Assembly (NCBI GenBank): GCA_943736015.1
Contig: OX031063.1
Coordinates: 43,788,672-43,852,671, forward strand
DNA from: Tridacna crocea
Lineage: Eukaryota; Mollusca; Bivalvia; Cardiida; Cardiidae
Direction: 5' to 3'
DNA: 64,000 nucleotides
Part shown: positions 1 to 10,007 of the stretch, in pieces
Layout of the letters: the number at the start of each line of letters is the position of its first letter
Numbering within the stretch: position 1 is the first letter of the stretch
Made by a program: the position numbers and the translations under genes
Notes under the pieces: model-generated
What the model was told of the DNA's origin: nothing
Seen by the model: only the letters and a program-made list of their open reading frames with translations
Database searches by the model: none

Positions 1-242
1 TGACCCATGATTATGTCTTGATTTGTATGAAACAATAGATAAAAAGAGATGCGTTTTTGAAAAGCCATTTTAGCTCAAGCATGGCTCATATACAATGGAC
101 ATGACAGGGTCCATAACAGGAGTCGAGGCACTTGCAGTCTTTCTAGTACACCTATAAAATTTCAAAATGTCATTCGGTTGAGCACAATAGCCCAACGCCT
201 CTCAGATTAGTACAGTCAGAAATACCACAGTCTTTAGTTTTA

Positions 243-472
243 TTAACTCTTCACCGAACAACAAAATTTTGGACATGTCCAAATTGAAAGTGTTTGCATC
301 CAACAAAATAATATGTAACTCAACAATTGATATTTGTTTCCAACAGGGTAGAAAACATTGTGGAAAAAGGAGAAAATGCTGGTTACCAGCATTTTCTCCT
401 TTTCCCACAATGTTTTCAAAAGGCTTCTATCTAAGTGTCATAAAGATCAGGGATTCTTTGGCAAAGGGTTAA
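243..472 (+). repeat. TTAA palindromic MITE, subfamily A
   Basis: Bounded by TTAA on both sides. Orientation '+' here and below means the arm starting CCAAACGACAAAATTTTAG comes first. The hairpin core AAAACATTGTGG...CCACAATGTTTT folds around GCTGGTTACCAGC. Outer arms are dissimilar. Non-autonomous, no ORF of its own; ends CYCTTT...AAAGGG suggest piggyBac-type mobilisation. Confidence 0.9.
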
Positions 473-823
473 GTCACGGATAGGCCTATGAAACAAAGAC
501 AACACTGAGATATGAATCAATTCCATAATTTCTTTAATTTATTATACTTTATTTCATATCTCAAACAATGACATGTGAACAGTTTTTAACATTTCAACAT
601 TCATTTAAGCTAGTCATTTACACAACGCATATAACCGTTTCACCCCAGAGTAACTGGACACACAACTACAGATATTAAAGGTATTCGAAAAATCCAGTAA
701 AAAAAAAGTTCGTTTTCATCCTTATTCAAAGCATCATAGCAAGATTTCCAGCTTATAACTGGATAAAAGAAATGGCCTATGTTCCTTAAAGAAAAGCTCA
801 CATACGGATGAAATACGGCCTGT

Positions 824-1283
824 AACACCGAAAAGGGGAATTTGGACATTTGCGTGAAGTGTAGTCGCGGATCAGGCTGTGCAGTCCACGAAACGACAGT
901 TTACGTCTTTATGCAATTTTCTGTATTGCGACCGTCTACTGTAGCATAATCTTATGTGGTCATAAAGTGCCATCTCGGATCAGACTGCCCAGGCTGATCC
1001 AAGACGACTCTTTAACCCTTTAGCCCATAAGGCATTCCTATCGTACCTATAATTGACCCTAAATAACAGCAAGGGTGAAGCCGTTTCTTATGTTTATATG
1101 ATACCTTTTGATAGTGTAGAAAACATTGTGGCAAAAGGTGAAATAGCTCGTCACGAGCAATTTCACCTTTTGCCACAATGTTTTCCAAAGGTTCCTACAA
1201 GCAGTGTGTAGAAATGTGTATCTATGGAGTAAAGGTTTAAGCAAATGTCGGAATGCCCCTTTTTGCAAGCTGCAAGCCATGTC
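824..1283 (+). repeat. GCAACATGCG double-hairpin MITE, interrupted by a subfamily B MITE
   Basis: The left part resembles 42317-42588 (CGAAAAGGGG, then CATTTGCGT, then the GATCAGGCTG hairpin). The right end (GCAAATGTCGGAATGCCCC) resumes at 1241 directly after the inserted element. The uninterrupted relative is at 8176-8428. Confidence 0.75.
1012..1240 (+). repeat. TTAA palindromic MITE, subfamily B
   Basis: 229 bp, TTAA at both ends. Arms differ from A (CCATAAGGCATT..., ...ATCTATGGAGTAAAG). Core hairpin is GTGGCAAAAGGTGAAAT around a GCTCGTCACGAGC centre. Inserted into the element at 824-1283. Confidence 0.9.
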
Positions 1284-2378
1284 TATCCCCCTTATCAAAC
1301 AGTCCCGGGTTGTAAAGACTCAGAGTAAAAAGTTTTTCTTTTTTACAAAAATTGTACGAGATGGACATTTTTTTAGGTATAAAGCCCCTTTTCCCCTCAT
1401 CCATCAAAGTTTTATATACTTTCACCAAAAACAAAAACCCCTCATCATGTGAGTCACATTTGATTTTACTATAAAAAAAGGCTTTAAATATAGACGAGTC
1501 TAAAATTTTGTCTAATGGCACAGGTTGTTAAAAGCTATTTGATTAGTTCAGGCAGTCAGTTTTCAGTGTTCACAAATAATCAAAATTGGTAGAAAGATCG
1601 CTTACAGCCTATATAGTCAAAATGATTTACAGTCTAACATGTCAGAACTAAATAACATAAGACATTGGCATTGTATAAAAACAATTTTACATGGGCTCTG
1701 ACAAGGGGAGTGGGGGTGGGGTGGGGGTATAATGCATATCAATGATGCATTTTACCAAACGAGTCAGCACATAAATTTGGATCCATAAACTAAATTTAGT
1801 CTAGGCAACCCACTGGATCTGGAGATAGAAGTCCTTTGACATGTAGAAAATATATCTACAGCAGAAAGATGCATTAAGCCACCTTTATGCAGAGCATGGC
1901 TTATATTAACTGGTACTTGAACATTGAGTTTTCAGCTGTCTTTAGTTTTAATTACATGCTTCTATCCCTAATTTTTGACAGTCGACCGACAACCCTGCAT
2001 TTTAACAACCATGGATAAACCTTTTGAAAACTTTGTGGGTAAGAAAATATCCTTTTCCCACCCTATTTCTATTTCATCATGGTCAAATTGCATTAGTTCA
2101 GCCACATTTAAATTCTCTGCAGTTGCGTTTTGGTAATGAAAAAAATCTTTACTGAACACCCTTTTTTTATTTTTGGGACTGGACCAAATTCTAAGCATCT
2201 GCAGAAAACAAATTTAATCCTGTTTTTAGGACGATTCCTGACTTTGATAGAGTAGAAAATATTGTGGGAATAGGAGAAAATGCCAGTTACCAGCATTTTC
2301 TGCTTTTCCCACAATGTTTTCTATAGGTTTCTTTCTCATAGTTTACAAAAAGTCTTGACTGTATGGTTAAGAGTTAAC
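1241..2378. repeat. Decayed MITE remnants in non-genic DNA
   Basis: No exon seen. Clear core palindrome at about 2255-2320 (subfamily A). A weaker one lies at about 1968-2070, and the end of another may lie at about 1500-1535. A G-rich simple stretch lies near 1705-1730. Confidence 0.6.
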
Positions 2379-3062
2379 AGAGTTGTTGCAAGTATTGAAA
2401 AAGGGGGACAATAATTTATGTGAAATCTGCAGGCTGTTTATAATATGTCCGAAACTGTGTATACCAACTACATGTATTCTAAATTCAAAAAGTTATTTCA
2501 TTAGCTGAAACAGTGGGTCTTAGCCAGTAAGATGGCTACTTTTGGAATAAAAAACCAACTACTTTTTGATCACAAATTACACACTGAATGGTCCATAAAC
2601 ATGGGCTCACAAATAATGAAATCAAAGTCCGAACTATATAATTATAAGAAAGTATGTATCATACATGACTTTAAGGTGAAACTACTTTTCCCTAACTGGA
2701 AAGCTAGACCATTCTGGGTCAAAACATTGAATCTTGTGCAACCCATACAGTAAGAGAAAAAAAAAACACCAAAATTTTCTGTCATACATACCTTTACAAT
2801 TTCCTTAGGATGAAATCAAAGCTGTACGGTTTACAACAGGATATAAATTTTAGACTGGTCAAAACTGAAAGCATTTGCAGACAACATAATAAGCAAAAAT
2901 ATCAAGATTTGTCTGTGAAAGGTTTGAGGGTAAAGGTTAAAATGATGATTTTCAGCACTTTATTCTTTTCACATGTTTTTAAAAAAAATTCTTCCCAGGG
3001 TCATAAGAACTAAAGATTGTGTGATAAAGGTTTTTTTTTTTACAAATTTCTAGCAAAGAAGT
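2379..3062. other. Non-genic, no feature recognised
   Basis: AT-rich. Only a short A-family arm fragment near 2850-2900 (GAAAGCATTTGCAGACAAC) is visible; otherwise nothing recognisable. Confidence 0.5.
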
Positions 3063-3290
3063 TTAACCCTTTCCCAAACGGTAAATTTTGGACTAGACCA
3101 AATTGAAAGCATTTTACAGATGACAAATTAACAGTTGCTAAAAAGATGATTTTTCTATACGATAGGGTAGAAAACATTGTGGGAAAAGGAGAAAATGCTG
3201 GTTACCAGCACTTTCTCCTTTTCCTACAATGTTTTCAAAAGGATTCTATTCCTGACCTGTAAAAACCAGGGATTGTTTGGGAAAGGGTTA
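3063..3290 (+). repeat. TTAA palindromic MITE, subfamily A
   Basis: Near full length with CCCTTTCCCAAACGG end. The right boundary reads GGGTTAG, so the terminal TTAA has decayed by one base. Core is near 3170-3238. Confidence 0.85.
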
Positions 3291-3525
3291 GTCATAATAA
3301 AATACATTTCCTCAAAATGTATCACATTATGTAATTCATACCACCAAGTACCAAGTCACCAGTTTACAAAGCATTTCAAGAGAAGTAAAAATCTGCCATG
3401 GTTTATACCAATCACCCTCAGTGAGCAAAAAATCAAAAAGAGAATAGAAGAATACAACTATCTGAAACAGAAATTTTCCATACATAGTTACACAAAATAT
3501 ATAAGCCATGCTCTGAAAAGGGGGC

Positions 3526-3703
3526 TTAACCCCTTACCAGACGACAAATCTTATGTGTATATGACACCTTTTGATTGTGGAGAAAACATTGTGGCAAAAG
3601 TTGAAATTGCTGGTCACAAGCAATTTCACCTTTGGCCACAATGTTTTCCAAAGGCTCCTATGCGCAATGCGAAGAAATGCATATCTATGGAGTAAAGGGT
3701 TAA
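3526..3703 (+). repeat. Chimeric MITE: A-type left end, B-type core and right end
   Basis: 178 bp. Begins with the A-like CCTTACCAGACGACAAAT and switches to the B sequence CTTATGTGTATATGACACC. Core and right end are B. Bounded by TTAA. Confidence 0.8.
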
Positions 3704-3904
3704 TTTTCTTGTCAAAGGAGCATTTTAACTCAAAAAAATGACTGTATCATGTCTAGACTAACCTGGGTTGAAACTTTAACAATTCATACATTTTCTGCTT
3801 TCAAAGGACCATTCTATCTCGGGATTCCATGGGTTGATAGATAAAATTAATTTAATGGGTCCATACGTTGTATGATGCCTAGTTTGGTATGATGCATTAT
3901 AGAT

Positions 3905-4080
3905 ATGAGCAAACCTCGGAGAAAAGGGGGCTTAATGCCTTTGCGAAAAGTATCTCGCCCAGGTCAGCCTGCGCAATCCATACAGACTGAAACTTTTGGC
4001 GATTGGTCAATTTTCTGTATGCCCAAGGACCAGTCTACCTGTTTTTGCAATAAGCTGTTATTATGGATCTCATAAGTATG
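3905..4080. repeat. Decayed double-hairpin MITE relative
   Basis: Carries GGGGGCTTAATGC, CAGCCTGCGCAATCCATACAG and TTTCTGTATG in the order of the GCAACATGCG-type elements, with many substitutions. Confidence 0.5.
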
Positions 4081-4114
4081 TCATAACTTTTGTACCATAG
4101 ATCACAAAAATACA

Positions 4115-4343
4115 TTAACCCATTACCACACGAGAAAAATTTAGACTGGTCCAAATTGAAAGCATTTGCAGACAACAAAATAAAGGTGACAGAAAAATTG
4201 AAATTTGTTCTGGGAAGGGTAGAAAACACCGTGGGAAAAGGAGAAAATGCTGGTTACCAGCATTTTCTCCTTTTCCCACAGTGTTTTCAAAAGGCTTCTT
4301 TCTCAGGGGCGTCAAAAGTAGGGATTGTGTGGTAATGGGTTAA
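4115..4343 (+). repeat. TTAA palindromic MITE, subfamily A
   Basis: Full length with TTAA both ends (CCCATTACC...GGTAATGGG). Core carries ACACCGTG on the left against CACAGTGT on the right, so part of the variant is mirrored. Confidence 0.92.
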
Positions 4344-4362
4344 GCCCCCTTTTGCCAGAGCA

Positions 4363-4590
4363 TTAACCCTTTATCAAACTATCCCTGGTTTTGATGACCA
4401 TAAGGGAGAAGTCTTCTGAAAACTTTATGGGAAAAGGAGAAAATGGTGGTAATCAGCATTTTCTCCTTTTTCCACAGAGGTCTTTACACTTCCAAAGTTG
4501 AGTTTCAATGTTTGAGTCGCATTTACTTTGTCATCTGCAAATGCTTTTGGTTTGGACTGGTCTAAAATTTTGTTGTTTGGTAAAGGGTAA
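4363..4590 (-). repeat. TTAA palindromic MITE, subfamily A
   Basis: Starts TTAACCCTTTATC and ends GGTAAAGGGTAA. Core partly decayed (GGTGGTAATCAGC centre). Lies 19 bp from the preceding copy in opposite orientation. Confidence 0.85.
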
Positions 4591-4967
4591 CACCCCCTCA
4601 ACCCCCAACCCCACCTTTACCAGAGCATGGCTCATAATTTGAGGGGTAAGAACAAGGCTATTTTAAGGGCATAAACATTGTATATGCACTTACAGTAATC
4701 TTGCACTAACCAATGATATCTATATACAAAAATCAAACACCTTTCATGCAAAGGTTTAAATCCTGGATTTAGTAGCTTGACATTAATAACTAATAATATA
4801 GCCTATACATACAATTAAAAACAATAGAAACAAGAACTCTGAAAAAAATACAGTAAATACCTCCAATGAGTGCTTCAAGAGACAGGAAAAATGTTTAAAC
4901 CCATGATGTATTCATCAGAAAATGCCCAACTTTTACAGGAAATAATTCTTAAATATTCTTGAACACT

Positions 4968-5147
4968 TTACCACACAATTCCGTGTTTTACAATGACCCT
5001 GAGAAAATTGGCTTTTTAAAACACTGTTTACCAGTATGTTCTCTTTTTTCCACAATCTTTTCTACAACAGCATGATATTATATATTTCATATGTTGTCTA
5101 CAAAATGCTTTCTCTTAGAAGACGACTTCATTTTTGTCATCTGGTAA
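4968..5147 (-). repeat. Decayed subfamily A MITE
   Basis: CACTTTACCACACAATTCC and the ACCCTGAG arm are recognisable; the left half of the core is deleted. Confidence 0.6.
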
Positions 5148-5289
5148 AACTTGAATCAATTATTGGAAAATTGCGTTTCACATATCTATAATTCCTTGTT
5201 CACACAGCACTGAATTAATATAATGAACCATTTCAATTATGAAAAATAACTGAAATGCCGAATTTTCATCGTTGTTATGGCCACACTGT

Positions 5290-5357
5290 AGTGGACAGTG
5301 TAGATCCAAGATCAGACTGCACATCCTGTGCAGTCTGATCTTGATCAACACAGTCCA
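5290..5357. repeat. Short hairpin repeat (GATCAGACTGCACA type)
   Basis: GATCAGACTGCACA and TGTGCAGTCTGATC form a stem of about 14 bp with flanking GTAGATCC/GATCAACAC. Relatives lie at about 11818, 22424, 40166, 43092 and 61938. Confidence 0.75.
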
Positions 5358-5940
5358 CAAACACAAGTAGGTTCCAGTTCTTTATAGGTTAAACATTACA
5401 AATGTAGAAAGTTCAGGTAAAATTTGTTCATATAGGAAGATTTCAAAATACAAAACCTCTATGTAAATGTACACAGACAGATGAGCTTATTCCAAGGCTA
5501 TTTTACACCCCTAAAACATTCAATTTTTGGGTGTAAAAATGGTTACAAAGAAAAACAAAGCCAAAACAAAAATATATCATAATTACTGGTCAATTACTGG
5601 TAAATGCTTGAAGGAGTATTTTGTTGGAAAACCAATTCTTTGTTATAGAATTTTTCATTTTCCTTTCAAAAAGTACAAAAGAGAAAAATGCAAAAAACCC
5701 TCAAATACCCATACTATTTTTTTTTCCATTCACGTCATATCCTGCATCACAAAATGAACTTTGTTGATCCATAATTACTTCATGCTTTTTGGTAGGTTAT
5801 CAAGAAATATTGGTGAAATATTTTTCAATATTTCATGGTTACAGTGAAAATACCAATTTTTTGTATTTTAACCCTGCAATTGAAGGCAAAAACTGTTGCT
5901 CCTGCATTCTGGTTACCTAGGTTATGCTCATGTGTTTTTT
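5358..5940. other. Non-genic, no feature recognised
   Basis: AT-rich, with a short ORF (5527-5757) of low-complexity Lys/Asn composition that lacks homology. Nothing supported. Confidence 0.4.
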
Positions 5941-5947
5941 GTTTTGG

Positions 5948-6070
5948 ATGGGGAAGAAAAAATAGTAGGAAAAGGAGAAAATGCTGGTTACTATCATTTT
6001 CTCCTTTTTCAACAATGTTTCCAAAAGGCTTCTTCTACAAAAAGCTATGATTGTGTGGTAAAGAATTAAC
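5948..6070 (+). repeat. Truncated subfamily A MITE
   Basis: Core (AGGAAAAGGAGAAAATGC) and right arm to GTGTGGTAAAGAATTAA are present; the left arm is not recognisable. Confidence 0.7.
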
Positions 6071-6174
6071 TGGCCCAGGATAAATCTGAACATAGAAAAA
6101 ACATGGTATGATAGATAAGAACGGAGTCTGCACAAGGCAATGAAATTATCTCAATAAATATCATTAGTTTTTAA

Positions 6175-6402
6175 TTAACCCTTTCCCAAACAAGCCCTTG
6201 TTTTTACGTGTCTGCAGTACAAGCCTTTAGAAAACACTGTGGGAAAAGGAGAAATTGCTTGTAATGAGCAATTTCTCCTTTTCCCACAGTGTTTTCTACG
6301 CATTTGGAGAACTTTCTGCCTGTTATATCAAATTTGAAATTGTCGTCTGCAAACTCTTTGAGTTTGGAAGAGTCTAAAATTTGTCATTTGGGAAAGAGTT
6401 AA
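6175..6402 (-). repeat. TTAA palindromic MITE, subfamily C
   Basis: 228 bp with TTAA ends and CCCTTTCCCAAAC. Core AACACTGTGGG...CCCACAGTGTT surrounds a GAAATTGCTTGTAATGAGCAATTTC centre. Arms contain ACGTGTCTGCAG and GTCTGCAAACTC. Confidence 0.92.
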
Positions 6403-6654
6403 ATTGAAACCTACAGCTAGCTTATTTGTCTCACAGGTCACTGTGGCAAAATGAAAAACTGCTTGCAAAAAACAAGTTTTCAATCATATTTTCACTTGTC
6501 TTCATGCATGTCATACATCACACATTATAACCAATTTCTCAAAATGTTTGTTTATACAGTTATCCTTGGAAAGAAGTGGTAAAAACATTTGCAACACCAA
6601 ATACTGAAAATTCTATTGAAATTCATTTATTTGTTGACCACTCAGCACTCTCAA

Positions 6655-6785
6655 GCAGGGTAGAAAACACTGTGGAGAAAAGGTGAAAATACCGGTTACC
6701 AGCATTTCTTCCTTTTCCCACAATGTTTTCAAAAGGCTTCCATCTCAGGGTCGCAAAAACCAGAGATTGTTTGGTAAAGGGTTAA
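6655..6785 (+). repeat. 5'-truncated subfamily A MITE
   Basis: Starts at the GGGTAGAAAACACTG edge of the core and runs to GGTAAAGGGTTAA; the left outer arm is absent. Confidence 0.8.
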
Positions 6786-7289
6786 GTCTCTACCAGCAAC
6801 AAAATCTTTGATTTGTTAAGTAAAAAAAATCAGATGACAAATCATAGGTAGCTCAAGTGGTGAAATTTGCCTTGAATTAAGTAGATAACATTGTGGGAAC
6901 AGTTACATGCATTTTCCTAGCTACAAGCTAAAGTTAGATAGTAATATCTTCAGTAATAAACAGATACAGGAACATGTCAAAGTTTTTTCTATCATGAATC
7001 AGATGATGAAAGAGACTAGGCTATGCCAGTACCTACATTTCCTTCAACAGTTGTGCGGAAAAGGTGAATACATACAGAGGACACTTCACATTTATCACAT
7101 ATGTGCTATGCTCTGTGAGAAAAGGTCTTAATGCATCTGCAAAAGGCATGCACAGTCCATACAGGCTTCAAAGAGTAGCCATCTGTGTATTTTCTCCATG
7201 TCACAGGAACAGCCTACCTCAACATACTGTCTATTTTTAAACTAAAATTTTGTGAAGCCTTGCTTAGTATAACACCTCACTGAGATGCA
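6786..7289. other. Non-genic DNA with a decayed double-hairpin remnant
   Basis: Around 7110-7265 are fragments (CTCTGTGAGAAAAGGTCTTAATGC, interrupted) like the remnant at 3905. The rest shows nothing recognisable. Confidence 0.4.
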
Positions 7290-7516
7290 TTAACTCATTA
7301 CCACACAATCCCGACTTTTAACAACCATGAGAAAGAATCCTTTTGAAAACATTGTGGAAAAAGGAGAAAATGCTGGTAACCAGCATTTTCTCCTTTTCTC
7401 ACAATGTTTTCTTCCCTTTCTAAATAAAATTTCCAATTTTCAGTTACTTTTATTTTGTCACCTATAAATGCTTTCAATTTGGACCAGTCTAAAATTTTGT
7501 CGTTTGGTAGAGTTAA
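7290..7516 (-). repeat. TTAA palindromic MITE, subfamily A
   Basis: Full length with TTAA both ends and centre GCTGGTAACCAGC. Arm order is reversed relative to the copy at 243. Confidence 0.92.
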
Positions 7517-7598
7517 CCCCCTTCTGCCAGAGAATGCCATAATTCTTCATTACCAGTTATTCCATAAAGATGATAGTGAACAAGGCATTTCTGTCATA

Positions 7599-7774
7599 TT
7601 AACTCTTTGCCAGACAATGAAAGTTTAGACTGTTCCAAATTGAAAGAAATAGCAGACAATAAAATCAAAGTGACTCAAACATTGAAATTTGTTTTCCATT
7701 CACATTTACTTTGTTCTCTGCAAATGCTTTCAACTTTACCCGGTATACAATATTGTCATCTGGTAAAGAGTTAA
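7599..7774 (+). repeat. Core-less subfamily A MITE
   Basis: 176 bp, TTAA both ends. Left arm AGTTTAGACTGTTCCAAATTG joins directly to CAAATGCTTTCAAC, and the palindromic core is gone. The right half also has the CTGCAAATGC arm type, so both ends carry the same arm in inverted orientation. Confidence 0.82.
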
Positions 7775-8175
7775 TTAATATCTAACCCTTAGAACACTGT
7801 ATTACTGAAATAAACATTTTTAACAAGGGGAAAAGAGGGAGGGGGAGAGAGGAGTAGAAACATTGCTATCTCAAGACTACTTTGGCCAGAATAATATACT
7901 GGGATGAAAAAATGCAAGGTAACCTTTCAAGGTAGCTTAGAGGTGTTTAACTTGATTGAGAATTCTAAATTATGATTTTATGTTAAACACCGATTAGTTT
8001 TGAATATTTTGACGAAATTTCATTTAAGTGTGGCCAAAAGGAAAAGAGAAAATGGCTTTTTATTGACAGTATCCCCTCCTCTGTGAAAAAGAGTAGTGAC
8101 TGACTGCATATGGAGACTCAAAGCTTGTTCAGTATCTCATATGGTACCCTGCATTTCTTTTTCGTCCTAGTATAT

Positions 8176-8428
8176 ATGGCTTGCAACATGCGGAATTATT
8201 TGCGGAAAGTTCATCTCGGATCAGCCTGTGCAGTTCGTGCAGGCTGATCCGAGACGGCACTTTATGACTACATTAGATTTTGTGTTACAGTAGACTTGCA
8301 CAAAACAGAAAATTACTTAAAAACGGAGAGTGCCGTCTCGGATTAGCCTGCGCGGAGTGAGCAGGCTGATCCAAGACAACACTTTATGCAAATGTCCGAA
8401 TGCCCCTTTTCGCATGTTGCAAGCAATA
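8176..8428. repeat. GCAACATGCG double-hairpin MITE
   Basis: Ends GCTTGCAACATGCG and CGCATGTTGCAAGC. Two internal hairpins of the GATCAGCCTGTGCAG/CTGCACAGGCTGATC type flank a TACAGTAGACTTGC spacer. The best intact copy of this family in the window, with 42317-42588. Confidence 0.85.
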
Positions 8429-8775
8429 TAACAATTAACACTGGCCAGAATTTACAATGAAGAAGCTGACATTATAGATGCAAGATTACACCCCAAATTT
8501 TGGGTTTTATTGTCATCAAAATTAATAAAAACTTGATCAGTGCTTGAAGGGTTATGAGTAGAAACTAGCTATTAATGATGTCATCTTGGGAATGTGTTAT
8601 TTTTGATATTAAAAAAAGTCTTCATTACTATCTGAACTCAATTCCACACATGTAGTAAAGTCAAAAAAATTATCATCATCATCATAATTATACTAAATGA
8701 ACAGTTCAACTGCCTACCTGAGTTTGAGTAAAAGCTAAAACCTTTCCATTACAAACTTGCAGGAAAACAATGATA

Positions 8776-9004
8776 TTAACCCTTTACCCCATAAGGCATT
8801 TCTATGATATCTTTAATTGACCCTAAGTAACAGCAAGGATGAAGCCATTTCTTATGTGTATATGACACCTATTGATAGTGTAGAAAGCATTGTGGCAAAA
8901 GCTGAAATTGCTCGTCACGAGCAATTTCACCTTTTGCCACAATGTTTACCAAAGGCTCCTACAAGCAATGCATAGAAATGAGTATCTATGGAGTAAAGGG
9001 TTAA
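8776..9004 (+). repeat. TTAA palindromic MITE, subfamily B
   Basis: 229 bp, TTAA both ends. Core ATTGTGGCAAAAG...CTTTTGCCACAAT surrounds GCTCGTCACGAGC. Confidence 0.92.
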
Positions 9005-9287
9005 CACTTTTTCAGATCAAGTTGAACAATACACCTGGCAACTTTCTTTACCCATATAGTGCTGAACTTAGATTTAACTGCTTCTGCAGAAAGAATAGAT
9101 CAAGATCAGAATGCATAAAATGTAAAGCCTAGGCTTAGACCTATACAGTCTGCTGGTACTAAAAGCCAAAGAAAAATATAGTTCAAATGACGGGATTTGT
9201 GTTGGCAATGGAAGAAAATGCTGGTCACTACTACTCAGTTTCCCGCATACTTTTCAAACACCTTCCTCAACAGACTAATCATCTCTT

Positions 9288-9752
9288 TATTACATAGACT
9301 TTATTTTTAACGACCTTGAGAAAGAAGCCTTTTTGAAAACATTTTGTGAAAATGGGAAAATGATGGTTACCAGCATTTTCTCCTTCTTCTTTTAAAGTTT
9401 TCAAATGTCTTTTTACTCAGTCATCAAAACTTGTAATTGTGTTGAAAAAGATTACCCCTTTACCAAACAATCTGTTTTTTATGACCCTGGAAAAAATGGC
9501 TTTTGAAACCATTGTGGGAAAAGGAGAAATGCTGGTAACCAGCATATTCTTCTTTTGCTACAATGTTTTCTGCCCTGTCAGAGGGCTATAGCTCATTTGT
9601 ACCATTCTTGAATTTGTCGTCTACACATTTTTTTTAATTTAAAGGGTATTCAACTGGTCCTTTGGGAAAGGGTTAAAATACAACAAATATTGTTATCTGC
9701 AAATGCTTTCAATCTGACCAGTCGAAAATTTGATAGTTTGGCAAGGATTCAA
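9288..9752 (-). repeat. Cluster of three decayed or adjoining subfamily A MITEs
   Basis: Degenerate copy at about 9288-9452, a fuller copy at 9452-9676 ending GGGTTAA, then a 3' fragment at 9693-9752. They are head to tail with little or no spacer. Confidence 0.7.
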
Positions 9753-9932
9753 ATTTAATATAAACAGCAGAGTTAAAGTTTTGCATAATGGGTGTCATAA
9801 CAAACTCACCTGAAGAGAAAAGCTACATATTAATGATATAAATCATCTTGGTTGAAAAAAAAAAAAAAAACTAAAAGAAAAAATTGAGAGGCAAATAAGA
9901 AAATTTGGAACTAATTATATTAATACAAGGTG

Positions 9933-10007
9933 TTAAGAGCCTAATAAGATTTCTGTTGCTTGTTCTACATCCCAGTTCTTTGTTGATAATGCAACTCGAG
10001 CTTTGTG
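9933..10007 (-). CDS. UBE2K: UBE2K exon 6 (UBA domain end and stop)
   Basis: Acceptor TTTTCCAG, then 24 codons (HKARVALSTKNWDVEQATEI, then LLGS) and TAA at 9933-9935. This matches helices 2-3 of the family's UBA domain. No convincing polyadenylation signal was recognised downstream. Confidence 0.92.
   Translation of the reverse strand, partial: HKARVALSTKNWDVEQATEILLGS

Noticed and set aside
3177..3695. 172-codon ORF, the longest on the plus strand
   Set aside because: It runs through one A-type core and one B-type core with AT-rich sequence between, so it is open by chance.
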